From Siphonodentalium dalli (lineage: Eukaryota > Mollusca > Scaphopoda > Gadilida > Siphonodentaliidae): 64,000 nt of DNA. A program made the translations under genes and the position numbers. The stretch is taken from positions 23,693,141 to 23,757,140 of the forward strand of contig CP136065.1 of NCBI GenBank assembly GCA_032622095.1, written 5' to 3'. Of the stretch, positions 24,302 to 37,285 are shown piece by piece; within the stretch, counting starts at the first letter, position 1; each line of letters begins with the position of its first letter. Below the pieces are notes generated by a model. It was not told the origin of the DNA. It saw only the letters and a list, made by a program, of their open reading frames with translations, and did not search any database.

Positions 24302-27300
24302 ACTATAACTTCACCAGGAGCTTATTTCAGTACCATGAAATAACTTCACCATGAGCTTATTTCAGTCCCATGAAATAACTTCACCATGAGCTTATTTCAG
24401 TCTCATGAAATAACTTCACCATGAGCTTGTTTCAGTCCCATGAAATAACTTCACCATGAGCTTATATCATTCCCATGAAATAACTTCACCATGAGCTCAT
24501 TTCAGTCCCATGAAATAACTTCACCATGAGCTTATATCATTCCCATGAAATAACTTCACCATGAGCTCATTTCAGTCCCATGAAATAACTTCACCCTGAG
24601 CTTATATCATTCCCATGAAATAACTTCACCATGAGCTCATTTCAGTCCCATGAAATAACTTCACCATGAGCTTATATCATTCCCATGAAATAACTTCACC
24701 ATGAGCTCATTTCAGTCCCATGAAATAACTCCACCATGAGCTCATTTCAGTCCCATGAAATAACTTCACCATGAGCTTATTTCAGTACCATGAAATAACT
24801 TCACCATGAGCTTATTTCAGTCTCATGAAATAACTTCACCATGAGCTTATTTCAATCGCATGATATAACTTCACTATGAGCTTATTTCAGTCCCGTGAAA
24901 TAACTTCACCGTGAGCTTATTTCAGTCCCATGAAATAACTTCAATATGAGCTTATTTCAGTCCCATGAAATAACTTCACTATGAGCTTATTTCAGTCCCG
25001 TGAAATAACTTCACCATGAGCTTATTTCAGTCCCATGAAATAACTTCACCATGAGCTTATTTCAGTCCCATGAAATAACTTCACTATGAGCTTATTTTAG
25101 TCCCATGAAATAACTTCACCATGAGCTTATTTCAGTCCCATGAAATAACTTCACCATGAGCTTATTTCAGTCCCATGAAATAACTTCACTATGAGCTTAT
25201 TTCAGTCCCGTGAAATAACTTCACCCTGAGCTTATTTCAGTCCCATGAAATAACTTCACCATGAGCTTATTTCAGTCCCATGAAATAACTTCACTATGAG
25301 CTTATTTCAGTCCCATGAAATAACTTCACCATGAGCTTATTTCAGTCCCATGAAATAACTTCACCATGAGCTTATTTCAGTCCCATAAAATAACTTCACC
25401 ATGAGCTTACTTCAGTCCCATGATATAACTTCACTATGAGCTTATTTCAGTCCCATGAAATAACTTCACCACGAGCTTATTTCAGTCGCATGATATAACT
25501 TCACTATGAGCTTATTTCAGTCCCGTGAAATAACTTCACCGTGAGCTTATTTCAGTCCCATGAAATAACTTCAATATGAGCTTATTTCAGTCCCATGAAA
25601 TAACTTCACTATGAGCTTATTTCAGTCCCGTGAAATAACTTCACCATGAGCTTATTTCAGTCCCATGAAATAACTTCACCATGAGCTTATTTCAGTCCCA
25701 TGAAATAACTTCACTATGAGCTTATTTCAGTCCCATGAAATAACTTCACCATGAGCTTATTTCAGTCCCATGAAATAACTTCACCATGAGCTTATTTCAG
25801 TCCCATGAAATAACTTCACTATGAGCTTATTTCAGTCCCGTGAAATAACTTCACCCTGAGCTTATTTCAGTCCCATGAAATAACTTCACCATGAGCTTAT
25901 TTCAGTCCCATGAAATAACTTCACTATGAGCTTATTTCAGTCCCATGAAATAACTTCACCGTGAGCTTATTTCAGTCCCATGAAATAACTTCACCATGAG
26001 CTTATTTCAGTCCCATGAAATAACTTCACCATGAGCTTACTTCAGTCCCATGATATAACTTCACTATGAGCTTATTTCAGTCCCATGAAATAACTTCACC
26101 ACGAGCTTATTTCAGTCCCATGATATAACTTCAATATCAGCTTATTTCAGTCCCATGATATAACTTCACTGTGAGCTTATTTCAGTCCCATGAAATAACT
26201 TCACCACGAGCTTATTTCAGTCCCATGATATAACTTCAATATGAGCTTATTTCAGTCCCATGATATAACTTCAATATGAGCTTATTTCAGTCCCATGATA
26301 TAACTTCACCATGAGCTTATTTCAGTCCCGTGAAATAACTTCACCGTGAGCTTATTTCAGTCCCATGAAATAACTTCAATATGAGCTTATTTCAGTCCCA
26401 TGAAATAACTTCACTATGAGCTTATTTCAGTCCCGTGAAATAACTTCACCATGAGCTTATTTCAGTCCCATGAAATAACTTCACCATGAGCTTATTTCAG
26501 TCCCATGAAATAACTTCACTATGAGCTTATTTCAGTCCCATGAAATAACTTCACCATGAGCTTATTTCAGTCCCATGAAATAACTTCACCATGAGCTTAT
26601 TTCAGTCCCATGAAATAACTTCACTATGAGCTTATTTCAGTCCCGTGAAATAACTTCACCCTGAGCTTATTTCAGTCCCATGAAATAACTTCACCATGAG
26701 CTTATTTCAGTCCCATGAAATAACTTCACTATGAGCTTATTTCAGTCCCATAAAATAACTTCACCGTGAGCTTATTTCAGTCCCATGAAATAACTTCACC
26801 ATGAGCTTATTTCAGTCCCATGAAATAACTTCACCATGAGCTTACTTCAGTCCCATGATATAACTTCACTATGAGCTTATTTCAGTCCCATGAAATAACT
26901 TCACCACGAGCTTATTTCAGTCCCATGATATAACTTCAATATCAGCTTATTTCAGTCCCATGATATAACTTCACTGTGAGCTTATTTCAGTCCCATGAAA
27001 TAACTTCACCACGAGCTTATTTCAGTCCCATGATATAACTTCAATATGAGCTTATTTCAGTCCCATGATATAACTTCAATATGAGCTTATTTCAGTCCCA
27101 TGATATAACTTCACCATGAGCTTATTTCAGTCCCGTGAAATAACTTCACCATGAGCTTATTTCAGTCCCATGAAATAACTTCACTATGAGCTTATTTCAG
27201 TCCCATGAAATAACTTCAATATGAGCTTATTTCAGTCCCATGAAATAACTTCAATATGAGCTTATTTCAGTCCCATGAAATAACTTCACTATGAGCTTAT

Positions 27301-27303
27301 TTC
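24302..27303 (+). repeat. 35-bp minisatellite, ~86 units (3 kb)
   Basis: Unit TGAAATAACTTCACCATGAG CTTATTTCAGTCCCA. The first ~430 bp alternate two versions (TTATATCATTCCC and CTCATTTCAGTCCC), making 70-bp dimers. Further on, point variants (CGTG, CTATG, CAATATG, CACGAG, GATATAAC) mark blocks of 18 and 23 units. It starts at the end of the preceding GGACGG repeat and ends sharply at 27303. Confidence 0.97.
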
Positions 27304-27708
27304 CGCGAGAACAGACTGACACAGACGATGAAAAGCTAACGTCGTACATACATTCGATCATAGATTTGTATATTTTAATGTGTGCCGAAATAAGGTGACA
27401 GGACTAAAGCATATGTGAATTCATACATTGAAAACATCGTACCATCATATCTGTTCCGCTGGACACACGTGGACATGCCGAATGGTTACATTCCAACACC
27501 ATGTTGTCGAGCCATGTGTATGTTGTATATATACTTTCATGTTTCATCATCTCCTGTTGTAAATATTATTCTATGTATTTCAATGGGATGAGAGTAAAAA
27601 ACATTAAAATATTGTATGCACGTGTTGTTTGATCCAATTTCAGAATGTCAATATTCATTCAAAGGTAAGAACAAAATACATCCGATAACCCTTTACCCAA
27701 CAGAAGGG

Positions 27709-27939
27709 CCCTGTGCCAATGCATTCTCTTATATATGCGAGTCGACCATAGGTCGCCTCGCATATATAAGAGAATGCATTGGCTTAACACATTAAAAATT
27801 ATAAAATTGTTAAAGAATGTAAGAAAAAATGGTAAAAAGTGTTTTAAAAAGATTTTTGTTAGGCCTATGCATTCTCTTATATATGCGAGGCGACCTATGG
27901 TCGACTCGCATATATAAGAGAATGCATTGACACAGGGCA
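27709..27939. mobile_element. Twin-hairpin MITE, copy 2 (outer ends missing)
   Basis: Two hairpins at about 27716-27782 and 27870-27932, each made from CAATGCATTCTCTTATATAT and its inverse. The loops are GTCGACCATAGGTCG and CGACCTATGGTCG. The outer GGCGGGAGC-type ends are absent. Confidence 0.8.
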
Positions 27940-29238
27940 TAACTGTAACTATCACAATGTGGTCAAGGAGCCGGTTCCAATGATATCCATATTTGTATGG
28001 TTCTATTGAGACAGACCGAAGATATTTTAGGCTGTTCAAGCTTTATTTGGCCGGTTTTGGCCGTTTTGTTGGGTAAAGGGATAAGATAAAAAGGTAACAT
28101 CGTTGGAAGCAGTTTGGAAAGAATAAGAATTTCACAAATTCATTTTCAACGTTGCGATTTTCACAATGAACACCCTTGAGATAGGAATTGTTCTGTTCCG
28201 GGTTACTGTTCCCATGGAAGAGTTTCACTCACACTTAAAGGTCTCATGACATAAGTTCTGGGTGAATGTGCCTTCAATGCATTTAATGCATACATGTATA
28301 TTAATATTACATATTACTATATGTTATATAATTATGAACCTGTTAAGTGTGCTTTTGTCATGTATTTTGTATATCTCACATACCATATTTATTAAGATTT
28401 TAAAGAATTTAATTGAGATCTGGATATATTGTGTACCCTAAGCATTTGTTTCATATGTAATATAACCAAGATAATCGCTTGTGGTTAACAATTTATTTCA
28501 GCGCAATTTCAGCGCACGTCAACGCAGTAGTGTGGTAGGAAGGGTGGCTTCAATTCAGTGCACAGTTCAATTCTTTCTTTCGATGAGCAATATTTACCCC
28601 TAACTCCAAATAGATGATTACATGATTGTGTTCAGGAGCACAACAATTGCGACTGTTTCGTCTTCTCTGGGGCCAATAGCTTTGTATGCAACATTAATCG
28701 AGCGGTCTAAATGTGAGACCAGATGAACATGTATGTTACTTGAATGCTTGTATATTATCAGACTCTACACAGAATGGATGTTAACGAGATCAATAATGGC
28801 GGCGTCAATGAACATTCTGGTTAGGATCCTATAATTCCATTTTAATTAACTACTGGTCCTACCTAACACTAGAAACTTGATGTATGGCTGGGCACATTCT
28901 TTCTCGACGAGGACTAGTGCCATCTTACAAACTTTACGAGTATCCGATAACGCCCGTTTTGAATTAGATCTCCAATATTCGTGCATCACGAGTTCACGTG
29001 TTTTTTGTTGTTGTGATTTGTAAAAAAAAAAAAAAAAATCCTGGAAAAAAAGGAACCAACAAGCCCTGGCCATATATTCAGCCAAACAAAATTTCATAAA
29101 AGTACTGGCAGTGTAATAGAATTATGTTAACTGCCAAAAGTTGGCTAGATTAAAAATGCTTTAAAATCCTCAATCTGCAAATGACTGTGAGAGTCCTTAC
29201 AACTGCTCTGGTGAATCTGCAGATGAAATGAGTGCTAC
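27940..29238. other. No gene supported
   Basis: Plain AT-rich intron sequence. A 16-base A run lies at about 29023. The minus-strand frame 27659-28039 is built largely from the hairpin MITE. Confidence 0.4.
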
Positions 29239-29597
29239 TTAATCATTTTATGACGTGAGCTGCTCTGGCGCAACATTAAAGATCCTGTCGCCTCGCATAT
29301 AAAAGAGAATGCAGTGGCCTAACACATTTTATATTATTTTTTATAATTTAAACAAAATGTAAGACTTGAAAATGATAAAAAATAAAATTTAAATAATGTA
29401 AGAAATAATGATAAAAAGTGACAAAAATTTATAAAAATTGTTAAAGGATGTAAGAAAAATTTATAGTAAAAAATTGTTAGGCCAAGCATTCTATTTATAT
29501 GCGAGGCGACCTATGATCGATTCGCATATATAAGAGAATGCATTGTCACAGGGTCTTTAATGTTGCGCCATTGCAGCTCCTGTCACGAAATGGTTAA
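29239..29597. mobile_element. Twin-hairpin MITE, copy 3 (one hairpin arm lost)
   Basis: TTAA at both ends (29239, 29594). Terminal GAGCTGCTCTGGCGCAACAT is inverse to ATGTTGCGCCATTGCAGCTC. The left hairpin has lost its first arm; the right hairpin (29482-29556) is complete. AT-rich centre. Confidence 0.8.
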
Positions 29598-29821
29598 AAA
29601 CCCAACACCGTGGCTATGACATCATTGGATTGGCGGGATATTTGGTTGAGCATATATTGTGTTGAGTATAAAAGGAGATGGTCCCATAAATGACCGGATT
29701 TAGCGTACAATACCCCTTTAATATTGTATCACGTTGAAGAATAAAAAGAATCATTTTGCCCAACCAGTATCGTAACAATTTAGCCAATTTATTGCCAACA
29801 TATCAGGAATAGACCAACAAG

Positions 29822-29879
29822 AAACGCTCTTTATTGTTAACATATCAATGAATAGACTAACAAGAAACGCTCTTTATTG
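29822..29879. repeat. Paired AACGCTCTTTAT module
   Basis: Two AAACGCTCTTTATT motifs ~44 bp apart with CATATCA between. The same pair occurs inside the ~500-bp MITEs (inverse), upstream of both nanos genes (36054, 43144) and, decayed, at 47730. Confidence 0.7.
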
Positions 29880-29944
29880 TTCCATGTCGAAGAGATGTGA
29901 ATTCTATCACATGAGGTTTATTATGTGCCATAAAGAGTCCGTGT

Positions 29945-30165
29945 AACAACATTTAGCGTATGTACCGACCTATGTTGATCCCTGGGTTAGCGTATGTACC
30001 GACCTATGTTGATCCCTGGATTAGCGTATGTACCGACCTATGTTGATCCCTGGAACCGGACCGCGATGTAACAACATTTAGCGTATGTATACCGACCTAT
30101 GTTGATCCCTGGGTTAGCGTATGTACCGACCTATGTTGATCCCTGGAACCGGATCGTGATGTAAC
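29945..30165 (+). repeat. 34-bp tandem repeat, 5 units in two groups
   Basis: TTAGCGTATGTACCGACCTA TGTTGATCCCTGG starts near 29954, 29988, 30022, 30079 and 30115. The sequence AACCGGAYCGYGATGTAACA follows each group (3 then 2 units), so the group as a whole was duplicated too. Confidence 0.9.
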
Positions 30166-30207
30166 AATAGCGAGCATGATTTGGACCTTCAAACCGCCAA
30201 GTGGCGT

Positions 30208-30470
30208 CAACTCTTTCATGGCGGGAGCTGCGCTGGTGCAGCATTAAAAACCATGTGCCGGTGCATTATCTTATATATGCGAGTCTTCCATAGGTAGTCT
30301 CGCATATATAAGAGAATGCACTAGCTTACAATGATGTCAAGGTAAATATTGTTAGGCCATTGCATTCTCTTATATATGTGAGGCTCCCTGTGGGAGACTC
30401 GCATTTTAAGAGACTGCATTGCACAGGGTTTTCGCTAAATTTCGGGAAGCTCACGTCATGGAAGTGTTAA
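30208..30470. mobile_element. Twin-hairpin MITE, copy 4
   Basis: CTTTCATGGCGGGAGCTGCG at the left, the inverse GAAGCTCACGTCATGGAAG then TTAA at the right. Hairpins at about 30257-30331 and 30357-30430. The inner spacer is much shorter than in copies 1 to 3. Confidence 0.8.
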
Positions 30471-30919
30471 CCATAGATGACAAAGGCTCCAGCCTCCAGA
30501 GAACTTGGCTGTTTATATTACGGTCTGATTTGCCGTCCGCCGATCAGACTATTAGTTCCGGCCAGTCAGTCCTACAGACGATAACGTAGTCCACACAATG
30601 ACTCCACTAAGTGCGTGGTCAAGATTCTTACGTTGCATTATTGCGACTGAAAGTGACACGTGTCTTCTATTAGAGTTTAATGACATCGGGCTAGTGGTGA
30701 AATTTTGACCCGAACACTTCCATGTAGAGACAACAGACTTTCTAATCCACATGCATACATACTGATCTTCTGATCCACTTGCATTACATACTGATCTTCG
30801 ATGCGTTACAAATGTGAATATGCCTACTCGAATCTAAAACATGTAAATAATGGGGGGGGGGGGGGAATACGTGAATGTACATTACATAGAAGATAATGCA
30901 TGCATTGAATTGTTGTTCT

Positions 30920-31085
30920 GGTTTAAACAATATTTAATTCTACCCTCAAAGAACATATATAATATTTTTTACAAAATTATACAAATGTTCATTTATGACA
31001 TGATTTAGAATAGATGAGGGTGAAGAGGATTTAACAACAAGCGAGTCATCGCTTATGTTGAGTTATCTCCTCACAAAAGAACAAA
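30920..31085 (-). mobile_element. LINE-A 3' tail
   Basis: Minus strand: GAGATAACTC, hairpin AAGCG-loop-CGCTT (31039-31054), TTGTTAAATCC, and the terminal AAATATTGTTTAAACC. It belongs to the family of tails at 33366, 34661, 35294, 41594 and 47695. The coding part is absent. Confidence 0.6.
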
Positions 31086-31217
31086 ACATGGAGTATATAA
31101 GAAGATCGGAGGGTAAGAGGCCAAGTTGAAGAGTACGGGATATGAATGACAGGATATGTATAACATGATAACGATGAATTAATAAGTGTAGACAATTGAT
31201 GAATCTGCTGGGTTCAG

Positions 31218-31243
31218 AGAGACAGAGAGCGAGATACAGAGAG

Positions 31244-31296
<53 letters not shown>

Positions 31297-31330
31297 AAGA
31301 AGAGAGAGATAGATAGATAGAGAAAGGGAG
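31218..31330. repeat. (GA)n microsatellite with GATA run
   Basis: About 100 bp of AG-rich simple repeat. It accounts for the Ser-Leu-rich minus-strand frame across it. Confidence 0.95.
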
Positions 31331-31393
31331 AGATTGTGTGTTACAACTGTCGTGTGTTCATGAATATTTAACGCATCTTTTTCACTGTTAAGT

Positions 31394-31853
31394 TTAAAGA
31401 CACGGTTGGTCTTGGCGGTGGGTATCCTGTGAAAATATCTCCATCCGTCAAAAAAAGCCACAAACAGAAAAATGTAGATAGACTTTGTCCGTATACAAAT
31501 AAGAAATATCGCATAAACAGTATGTTGTGGTCATATTTTTGTCCATTGTTATGTAAAGAAAAGCGTAAAAAGTTACTTTTCTGGTGTTTGTTTATATTAT
31601 GATGGTAAACATAAAGAGCGTTCTTTGTTGGTGAATACCTGATATGGAACTAATAAAGAGCGTTTATGCCATTTGTGTGTGATTAGCCAGTAGCATTGTG
31701 CTGTCTTCTGTAACACAATCAGGCTCTTGCTTAGGTATAATATAGTAGGTCTTTATGATAACATGCTGTTTACGCGATGGTCATGGTATATATGAACGGA
31801 ATTGTATGCGTTTTACTGTTTTTTTCGACAATTAAGGCCACACGTGCCTTTAA
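31394..31853 (+). mobile_element. TTAA-ended ~500-bp MITE, copy B
   Basis: TTAAAGACACGGTTGGTCTT at the left, the inverse AAGGCCACACGTGCCTTTAA at the right. It lacks ~40 bp near the right end relative to copy C. Contains the paired AAAGAGCGTT motifs. Confidence 0.85.
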
Positions 31854-32289
31854 TGTTCTTTTCGTTTTTAAATTATTGGGAATACTAATGACTGATGGAA
31901 ATTCACTGAATCAAATTGTTGTTCTTTAGATGACTACTGACTGTCATTGACTAACTTTTTTGTATATAAATTCCCATAACTGAATACATATATAAGTTTG
32001 AATTCTACCTATCCCGCACATTACAAGATTAATAATCAAATTAGAAAATAATGAGATGACTTTAAAAAAAATGCCATAAATTTGGCTTGTCTTGAAAATC
32101 CTCACTTCACGTCACTTTCATTCTTCGTGCACCCATTTCATCTTAGCTATCGCTTTTTTGTTAAAATTTAAACAGAGCATATATTTATGAAAGTGTCAAT
32201 TACACTGTAGCTCAACTTGGGGAGGCGTTAATTTTATGCTGAGGAGTCAATAGAATGATAAAGAAGGAAAGTCAAAACATTTCAGTAAA

Positions 32290-33062
32290 TGGATTGTATT
32301 GTGTAAAAGAAATTCATTTCATTTCAAACATTTCTCCACTAAATGTGGATTCGAATGTGAAATACAAGATGGGTCCAGGCGCCCATGTTTTTTAAACAAA
32401 TTTAGGAAGAATTGGACAGTTTCCATCGAGAGGTAACATAAAAGAACCATGTGAAGTTTGGATGAGGGATGTGGCACATAGGGTGCGCCAAAGGATTTAC
32501 AGATTAAATCGAAGATGGCCGCTGGCGACCATATTTTTAACGAAATTCGGAAAATATAGTGAGATCCCATCTAAAGGTCACCTTGAAGATCCTTATGAAG
32601 TTTGGTGACGATCGGATGAGGGATGTGGCCTGTAGGTTGTGCCGAAGGATTTAGTCATGCAAAGAGTAAAATCCAAGATAGCCGCTGGCAGCAAAGTTTT
32701 CAACGAATTTCTTAAATAATCAATGGATCCCATCTAGAGGTCACCACGAAGATCCGTTTGAAGTTTGATGACGATCGGATGATGGATGTGGCTTGCAGGG
32801 TGTGCCAAAGGATTTAGTCATGCAAAGAGTAAAAGATATGAAATCAAAATGGATGCTGGCGGCCATGTGTTTTAACGAATTTCGGGGGGGGGACGATGGC
32901 TCCCATCCAGGAGTCATCCCGAAGATCCATATGAAGTTTGGTGACGATCGGATGAGGGGTGCGTGCTGTAGGGTGAGACAAAGGGAATTGTTGATGGACG
33001 CACACACGCGCGGACGACGGACACAAACCCACGACAATTGCTCAAACTTTACAAACTAAAGT
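32290..33062 (+). repeat. ~160-bp divergent tandem repeat, 4 units
   Basis: GATGAGGGATGTGGC-type boxes at 32461, 32615, 32779 and 32951, each followed by GTGCCAAAGGATTTA and GATGGCCGCTGGCGGCCAT. It ends GGACGCACACACGCGCGGAC. An inverted relative is at 58830-59900. Short frames on both strands here are shadows of the repeat. Confidence 0.75.
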
Positions 33063-33365
33063 TGAGCTAATAACATGATCCGATCCTTATTCCATTCATT
33101 AAACCCATTAAATAATAATGATATACAACGGTCGTTCTATAACAGGAAATAGTGCCAGGTGTACCCAAATATATTATTGTAGCGCAAACTTGACCGTTGA
33201 CATCCGGTGTGTCTTATGTTTACATTCCGTACGCTATGGATGAGGAATGGAGAACAATTGGTCTTTGACTGATATTGATATCGTTTGAAAAGTTATTTCA
33301 TTAGATTTACGCCATAAATACGTCAAAAGGTCTTATTTTTCTGGTACTATTCGTTGCGCGGTGTT

Positions 33366-34660
33366 GGTTTAAACAATATTTTATTTGAACTAAACAGAAC
33401 AGAATTACAAACAATAAATACATGACATATAATTTTAAAGTGTTCAAAAGAGGATTCGGCAACAAGCTTGTGGACTTTTGTTAAGTCCTATCATCAGAAA
33501 GGTGTTGTGTCTATATGGGGTGGGGACTTCTCGTTTAATGCCTCAGGGGCTCTATCTTAAAGGGGGCTTCGCGGATGAATATCGATAGGTTCGTAAGGCT
33601 TTCCTATTGCTTGTTTTGAACAGGCTGTTCAGTTTCAATGAATTGGGTCGGGTGTAATAATTTGGTTTAATGTATTTTTTCCTGAGATCAGTAACTTTGG
33701 TGCACTTCAAAAATAATGTGATATTCGTCTCCAAGGCCATTGTTACATAATTTACACTTTCTATCTTCGTGAGCTTGTCCAACACAGGAGCCTGTCTCGA
33801 TTGGAAGTCGGTGATTCCTAGTACGGAATTTCATCAGGCGTGAAACGACATTATGGTTGATGTGTGAAAGATATATTTCTCTGCCAAAGTCTGGCTTAAT
33901 TATTCTGTAAAGGGCCATCTTATTTGAATTCGCTATGCTTGCTGTCCATTCCTGTATGTATACGTCAGAGAGCCTGCGTTTCACCGCCGCGTTAAAAATA
34001 TCACGAGAGTGTATACTTTGGTTGAGCCAGTAGTACGATAGTCCCAAATGATCTAGTATGGTGTGTATGTTTTTTAACCATGCATTGGTTGGCTGTTTAC
34101 TGAGTGGGGGGGTGATACATACAGGTATATAATCTTAAAGGGATTCTCTCAGGTCCCGTCGTCACCAGCCTACCCCAAAACGTCAGAGTTCTAAGTTTTA
34201 TTTTCATCGATATTGGGAATATTCCCAACTCGCCGTACAGAAAGGGGGCGGGCGTGGTCTTCTTAAGGCCGAGTAAGAATTTTAGGAACCATAGTTCAAG
34301 TTTCTCGAAAGATGAAATATTTTCGCATCCCCAAATCTCGGATCCGTAGGTCATTATAGGCACTATGGCTTTTTCATATATGTCAATTACGCAGTCAGTT
34401 GTCATTTTATATTTCCTTACTCTACTAATGAGTGTATACATTGCTTTTAATTGCATCTTTACAACGCATATTCCTTTCTCGGCTATAATCGCCAGATTTC
34501 TTGAACCATGTTCCGAGGTATTTGTGTAATTGTCCACGATTTCAATGTTGCCCCCGTTTATTGAATAGGTTGGCATGCGTTTTTTCTTCTTGCGTCCGCC
34601 AAAAATCATTATCTTTGTTTTCGATAAGTGAATTTCAATTTCCACTGGTTACAGTATCTT
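33366..34660 (-). mobile_element. LINE-A 3' half: reverse-transcriptase C terminus and 3' UTR
   Basis: Minus strand: a frame to 34097 begins within the RT domain (IHLSKTKIMIFGGRKK, which follows the YADD box in relatives). It continues through IVPIMTYGSEIWGCE and LKFLLGLKKTTP, typical of CR1/Jockey-like ORF2. After a frame break, 34047-33688 reads RNHRLPIETG and CKLCNNGLGDEYHIIFE, a zinc knuckle whose last Cys is missing. The 3' UTR ends AAATATTGTTTAAACC at 33366. It is 5'-truncated where another LINE tail enters at 34661. Non-functional. Confidence 0.8.
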
Positions 34661-34880
34661 AGTGTAAACAATATTTAATTTTCGAACAGAACATTTAACA
34701 CATACAAACAAATTGACATAATATACAACACATGTTCAAAAACGGGGATTAGACAACAAGCCTGAAAGGCTTTTATCAAGTCTTTTCCTCGGAATAAAAA
34801 GTTTACCCTTGGTATCAGAATAGATACCATATAGGGTAAATTTAGCAGACGGGATATCATGTTAGATCCGAAAAAAATAT
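34661..34880 (-). mobile_element. LINE-A 3' tail inserted in another LINE
   Basis: Minus strand: AAGACTTGATAAAAGCCTTT, hairpin AAGCC-TTTCA-GGCTT, TTGTCTAATCCCC, then TTAAATATTGTTTACAC at 34661. It interrupts the LINE to its left right after CACTGGTTACAGTATCTT. Its own upstream limit (to the right) is unclear. Confidence 0.6.
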
Positions 34881-35207
34881 TGTTCTGGGAGGGGGTAGAG
34901 GGGTAGAGTTGTATACCATACATCAGCCAAATTGAAAGATGGGAGTGAAGCGAAGTACCGTATATATTTTTTTGTTACACAACTTTGATATTTAAAACAT
35001 ATACTATTTACGAACCATGGAAAATTCAAAATCAAATCGAATCGAAACGCATCGCGGCCCACATGGAGGAAATGCGAAAGAACAGAGTCAACCTACTTGT
35101 AATATTAATTAATATTAAGATAATTGGTTAAAATAATTGGTTAGAAGCGTACTTTAGCATTATTTGATGAAACAATGACTCAATTGCATGGAGAGTGGCC
35201 CAGTGAC

Positions 35208-35293
35208 ACGGAGAACGCATATTCCTTTCTCGGCTATAATCGCCAGATTTCTTGAACCATTTTCCGAGGTATTTGTGTAATTATCCACGATTT
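35208..35293 (-). mobile_element. Left part of a LINE-A copy split by the nanos block
   Basis: Matches RT sequence at 34463-34545 nearly base for base (ACGCATATTCCTTTCTCGGC onward) and ends with TAATTATCCACGATTT (35278-35293). The sequence resumes at 39614, 4.3 kb away, with the same 16 bases (one mismatch). Confidence 0.75.
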
Positions 35294-35485
35294 GGTGTAA
35301 ACAATATTTATTCCCAATACAAAACAAGATGAATATTTAACAAAAATGCTAATGGATGGGGTTGGGTGATTGGAAAGGGATGAGACAACAAGCCTATTGT
35401 GGCTTTTTTGTAAGTCCTCTCCCAGATCGCTTAAATTTTCCGAACTACATAGGGCCGTTCGGGCGTGTCAGACGGGAATTTTTCT
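35294..35485 (-). mobile_element. LINE-A 3' tail at the edge of nanos block 1
   Basis: On the minus strand: AGAAAAATTCCCGTCTGACA, hairpin AAGCC-ACAATA-GGCTT, then the terminal AATAAATATTGTTTACACC. It is almost identical to the last 190 bp of the element ending at 41594. The LINE 3' end abuts the 16-bp repeat at 35278, as expected for target-primed insertion. The other side is fused to the nanos block. Confidence 0.75.
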
Positions 35486-36053
35486 GAAATATTCAGAGCA
35501 GTCATGGAACTGTATCAGCGCATAAATTGACAAGAGGTGTCTTATGTATAACTTGTCAATGTGATTTTATGTTCTTTTGTTCAAACAAAATATTGTTTAC
35601 ACGAAAAACAAACGAATTATGTTTACATGGCTTGATTTCCAGTAAACATGTTGATGACTACGATAACTCGCTATTTCCGAGTTACATGTTATCTAAAATC
35701 AGCTTTAAATGTATATATAGATATATACAATTTTGCGTGATTTTGTCCTGATGTTACAACAAATAATCAAAACAAAACATTCCTGAACCATCACAAATCC
35801 GGCAACAAAATGACTTCCCATGTACATGTAACAGTTACAACACAGTGCGAACAATAATAATGCCGGTGCGCCAATTCAAAAACGAGTAAGGCAATTGATT
35901 GCACGTGGGGCAGCATAATAAACAATTGTGGTGAAAAATGTCCATTTGAACCTTCACAAAGAGTCATCTGTATTTAGAAATGGTGAGCAATATACAGGTT
36001 TTACATAGTGTGAACAAATTACAACTTTCTAATTTTTCGCGAAAGATTAAACC

Positions 36054-36110
36054 AAACGCTCTTTATTTTTAACATATCATGAATAATTCTAACAATAAAC
36101 GCTCTTTATT
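36054..36110. repeat. Paired AACGCTCTTTAT module upstream of nanos copy 1
   Basis: AAACGCTCTTTATT twice with AACATATCA between, as in the ~500-bp MITEs. About 1.3 kb before the start codon. Its match in block 2 is at 43144-43191, with 10 bp less spacing. Confidence 0.6.
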
Positions 36111-37285
36111 ATTGGATACTTCTAAATTATATGACGTAAACACGCCTTTCGATGGCGTATAAAGTCCATATCAACGTTTTTAACGAGTTAATCCAATATT
36201 TGATTATCACAGCACATGCAAAATTGTTTTATTATGTATACAATAGATTATTCCAGTTTCTGAATAGATGAGATGTAAATTTAAAATCTCGAGAGAAAAC
36301 ATGCTTACGCCTTAACATCAACATAGCTAGTGTGCGGTCAGACACACCCCCCCTTGCACTGCGCGATCTATCGTACTTTATTAACATTCTGTATTCTGTA
36401 TATATTTTTAAGCTTCGTGATAAATCCCCACATGTGTTTGTCACGATACCAAGTCCGACAATTCTCCCAAATCTTCTAAATGTTTGTGGCGTCGGAATGT
36501 ATAGACAGAAGACATAGCCTGTTACAAAGCCCAAAAAAAGTAAATATGAAATTACGGAGAGTTTCAGTGCATTTTCAGTTTGTATGCGCAACAGTCTTTT
36601 TTTTTTTTGCATCCATGCGTTAAGTCGTACCGCAGTTGAAGTAGTGATTCGTGGCCAGGCATCTGCAGAAAGTTCACAAATACAACCTCTAACATGAGTA
36701 ACAGGTCAGATTGTACACAAAAAATACAATCATTATATTTTAGTTATACCATTAAAAAGTCAATCACTAGTAAATCAGAGAATGACTGTTTAATGAAGAC
36801 CTGACAAAATATTTTAATGACACGGATTTCATTTTAAATTTAACGATATTTGACACTGTGCCATAATATAACGTAAAAATGCATTGGAAAAAGTTAGATT
36901 TAATAGCATATATCTTTATTATTATACAAGTTATGCGTGTACATGAATGTATGTAATAACATATCGCAAATTGTACCAAAAAGATGAATAAAGATTCGGG
37001 GCCAGGTGCTCGAAAACATCCAAGAATATCCCCCCCTCCCTTGTGTCAAACCGTTGTCACTTAGATCAAAGTAATAAAACACCGCTCGAGTGAGAACTGT
37101 GAACTCCCAAAGAGTGATAACGAACGACGCCGAAAATTGCGAAGTGGCTGTCAAAACATCTCGTTTGACCTGGGTCCACAGTCGGCGTTCTTGTCAATTC
37201 AATACAATTTTATGTTTTCACAAGGTCAAAGGAATACCGCATCGTGGCTACGCCCATGACAAGCGTGAAATAATTCTACCCACCC

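Noticed and set aside
24302-27303. Possible CRISPR-like array of 35-bp repeats
   Set aside because: Units are contiguous without unique spacers and the DNA is eukaryotic; it is a minisatellite.
32741-33059. Overlapping frames of up to 98 codons on both strands
   Set aside because: They lie on a ~160-bp non-coding tandem repeat and follow its units.
36232-36612. 126-codon minus-strand frame, also present at 43311-43616
   Set aside because: Duplicated with the nanos block; the two versions differ mostly by amino-acid-changing substitutions and an indel, and no domain is visible.
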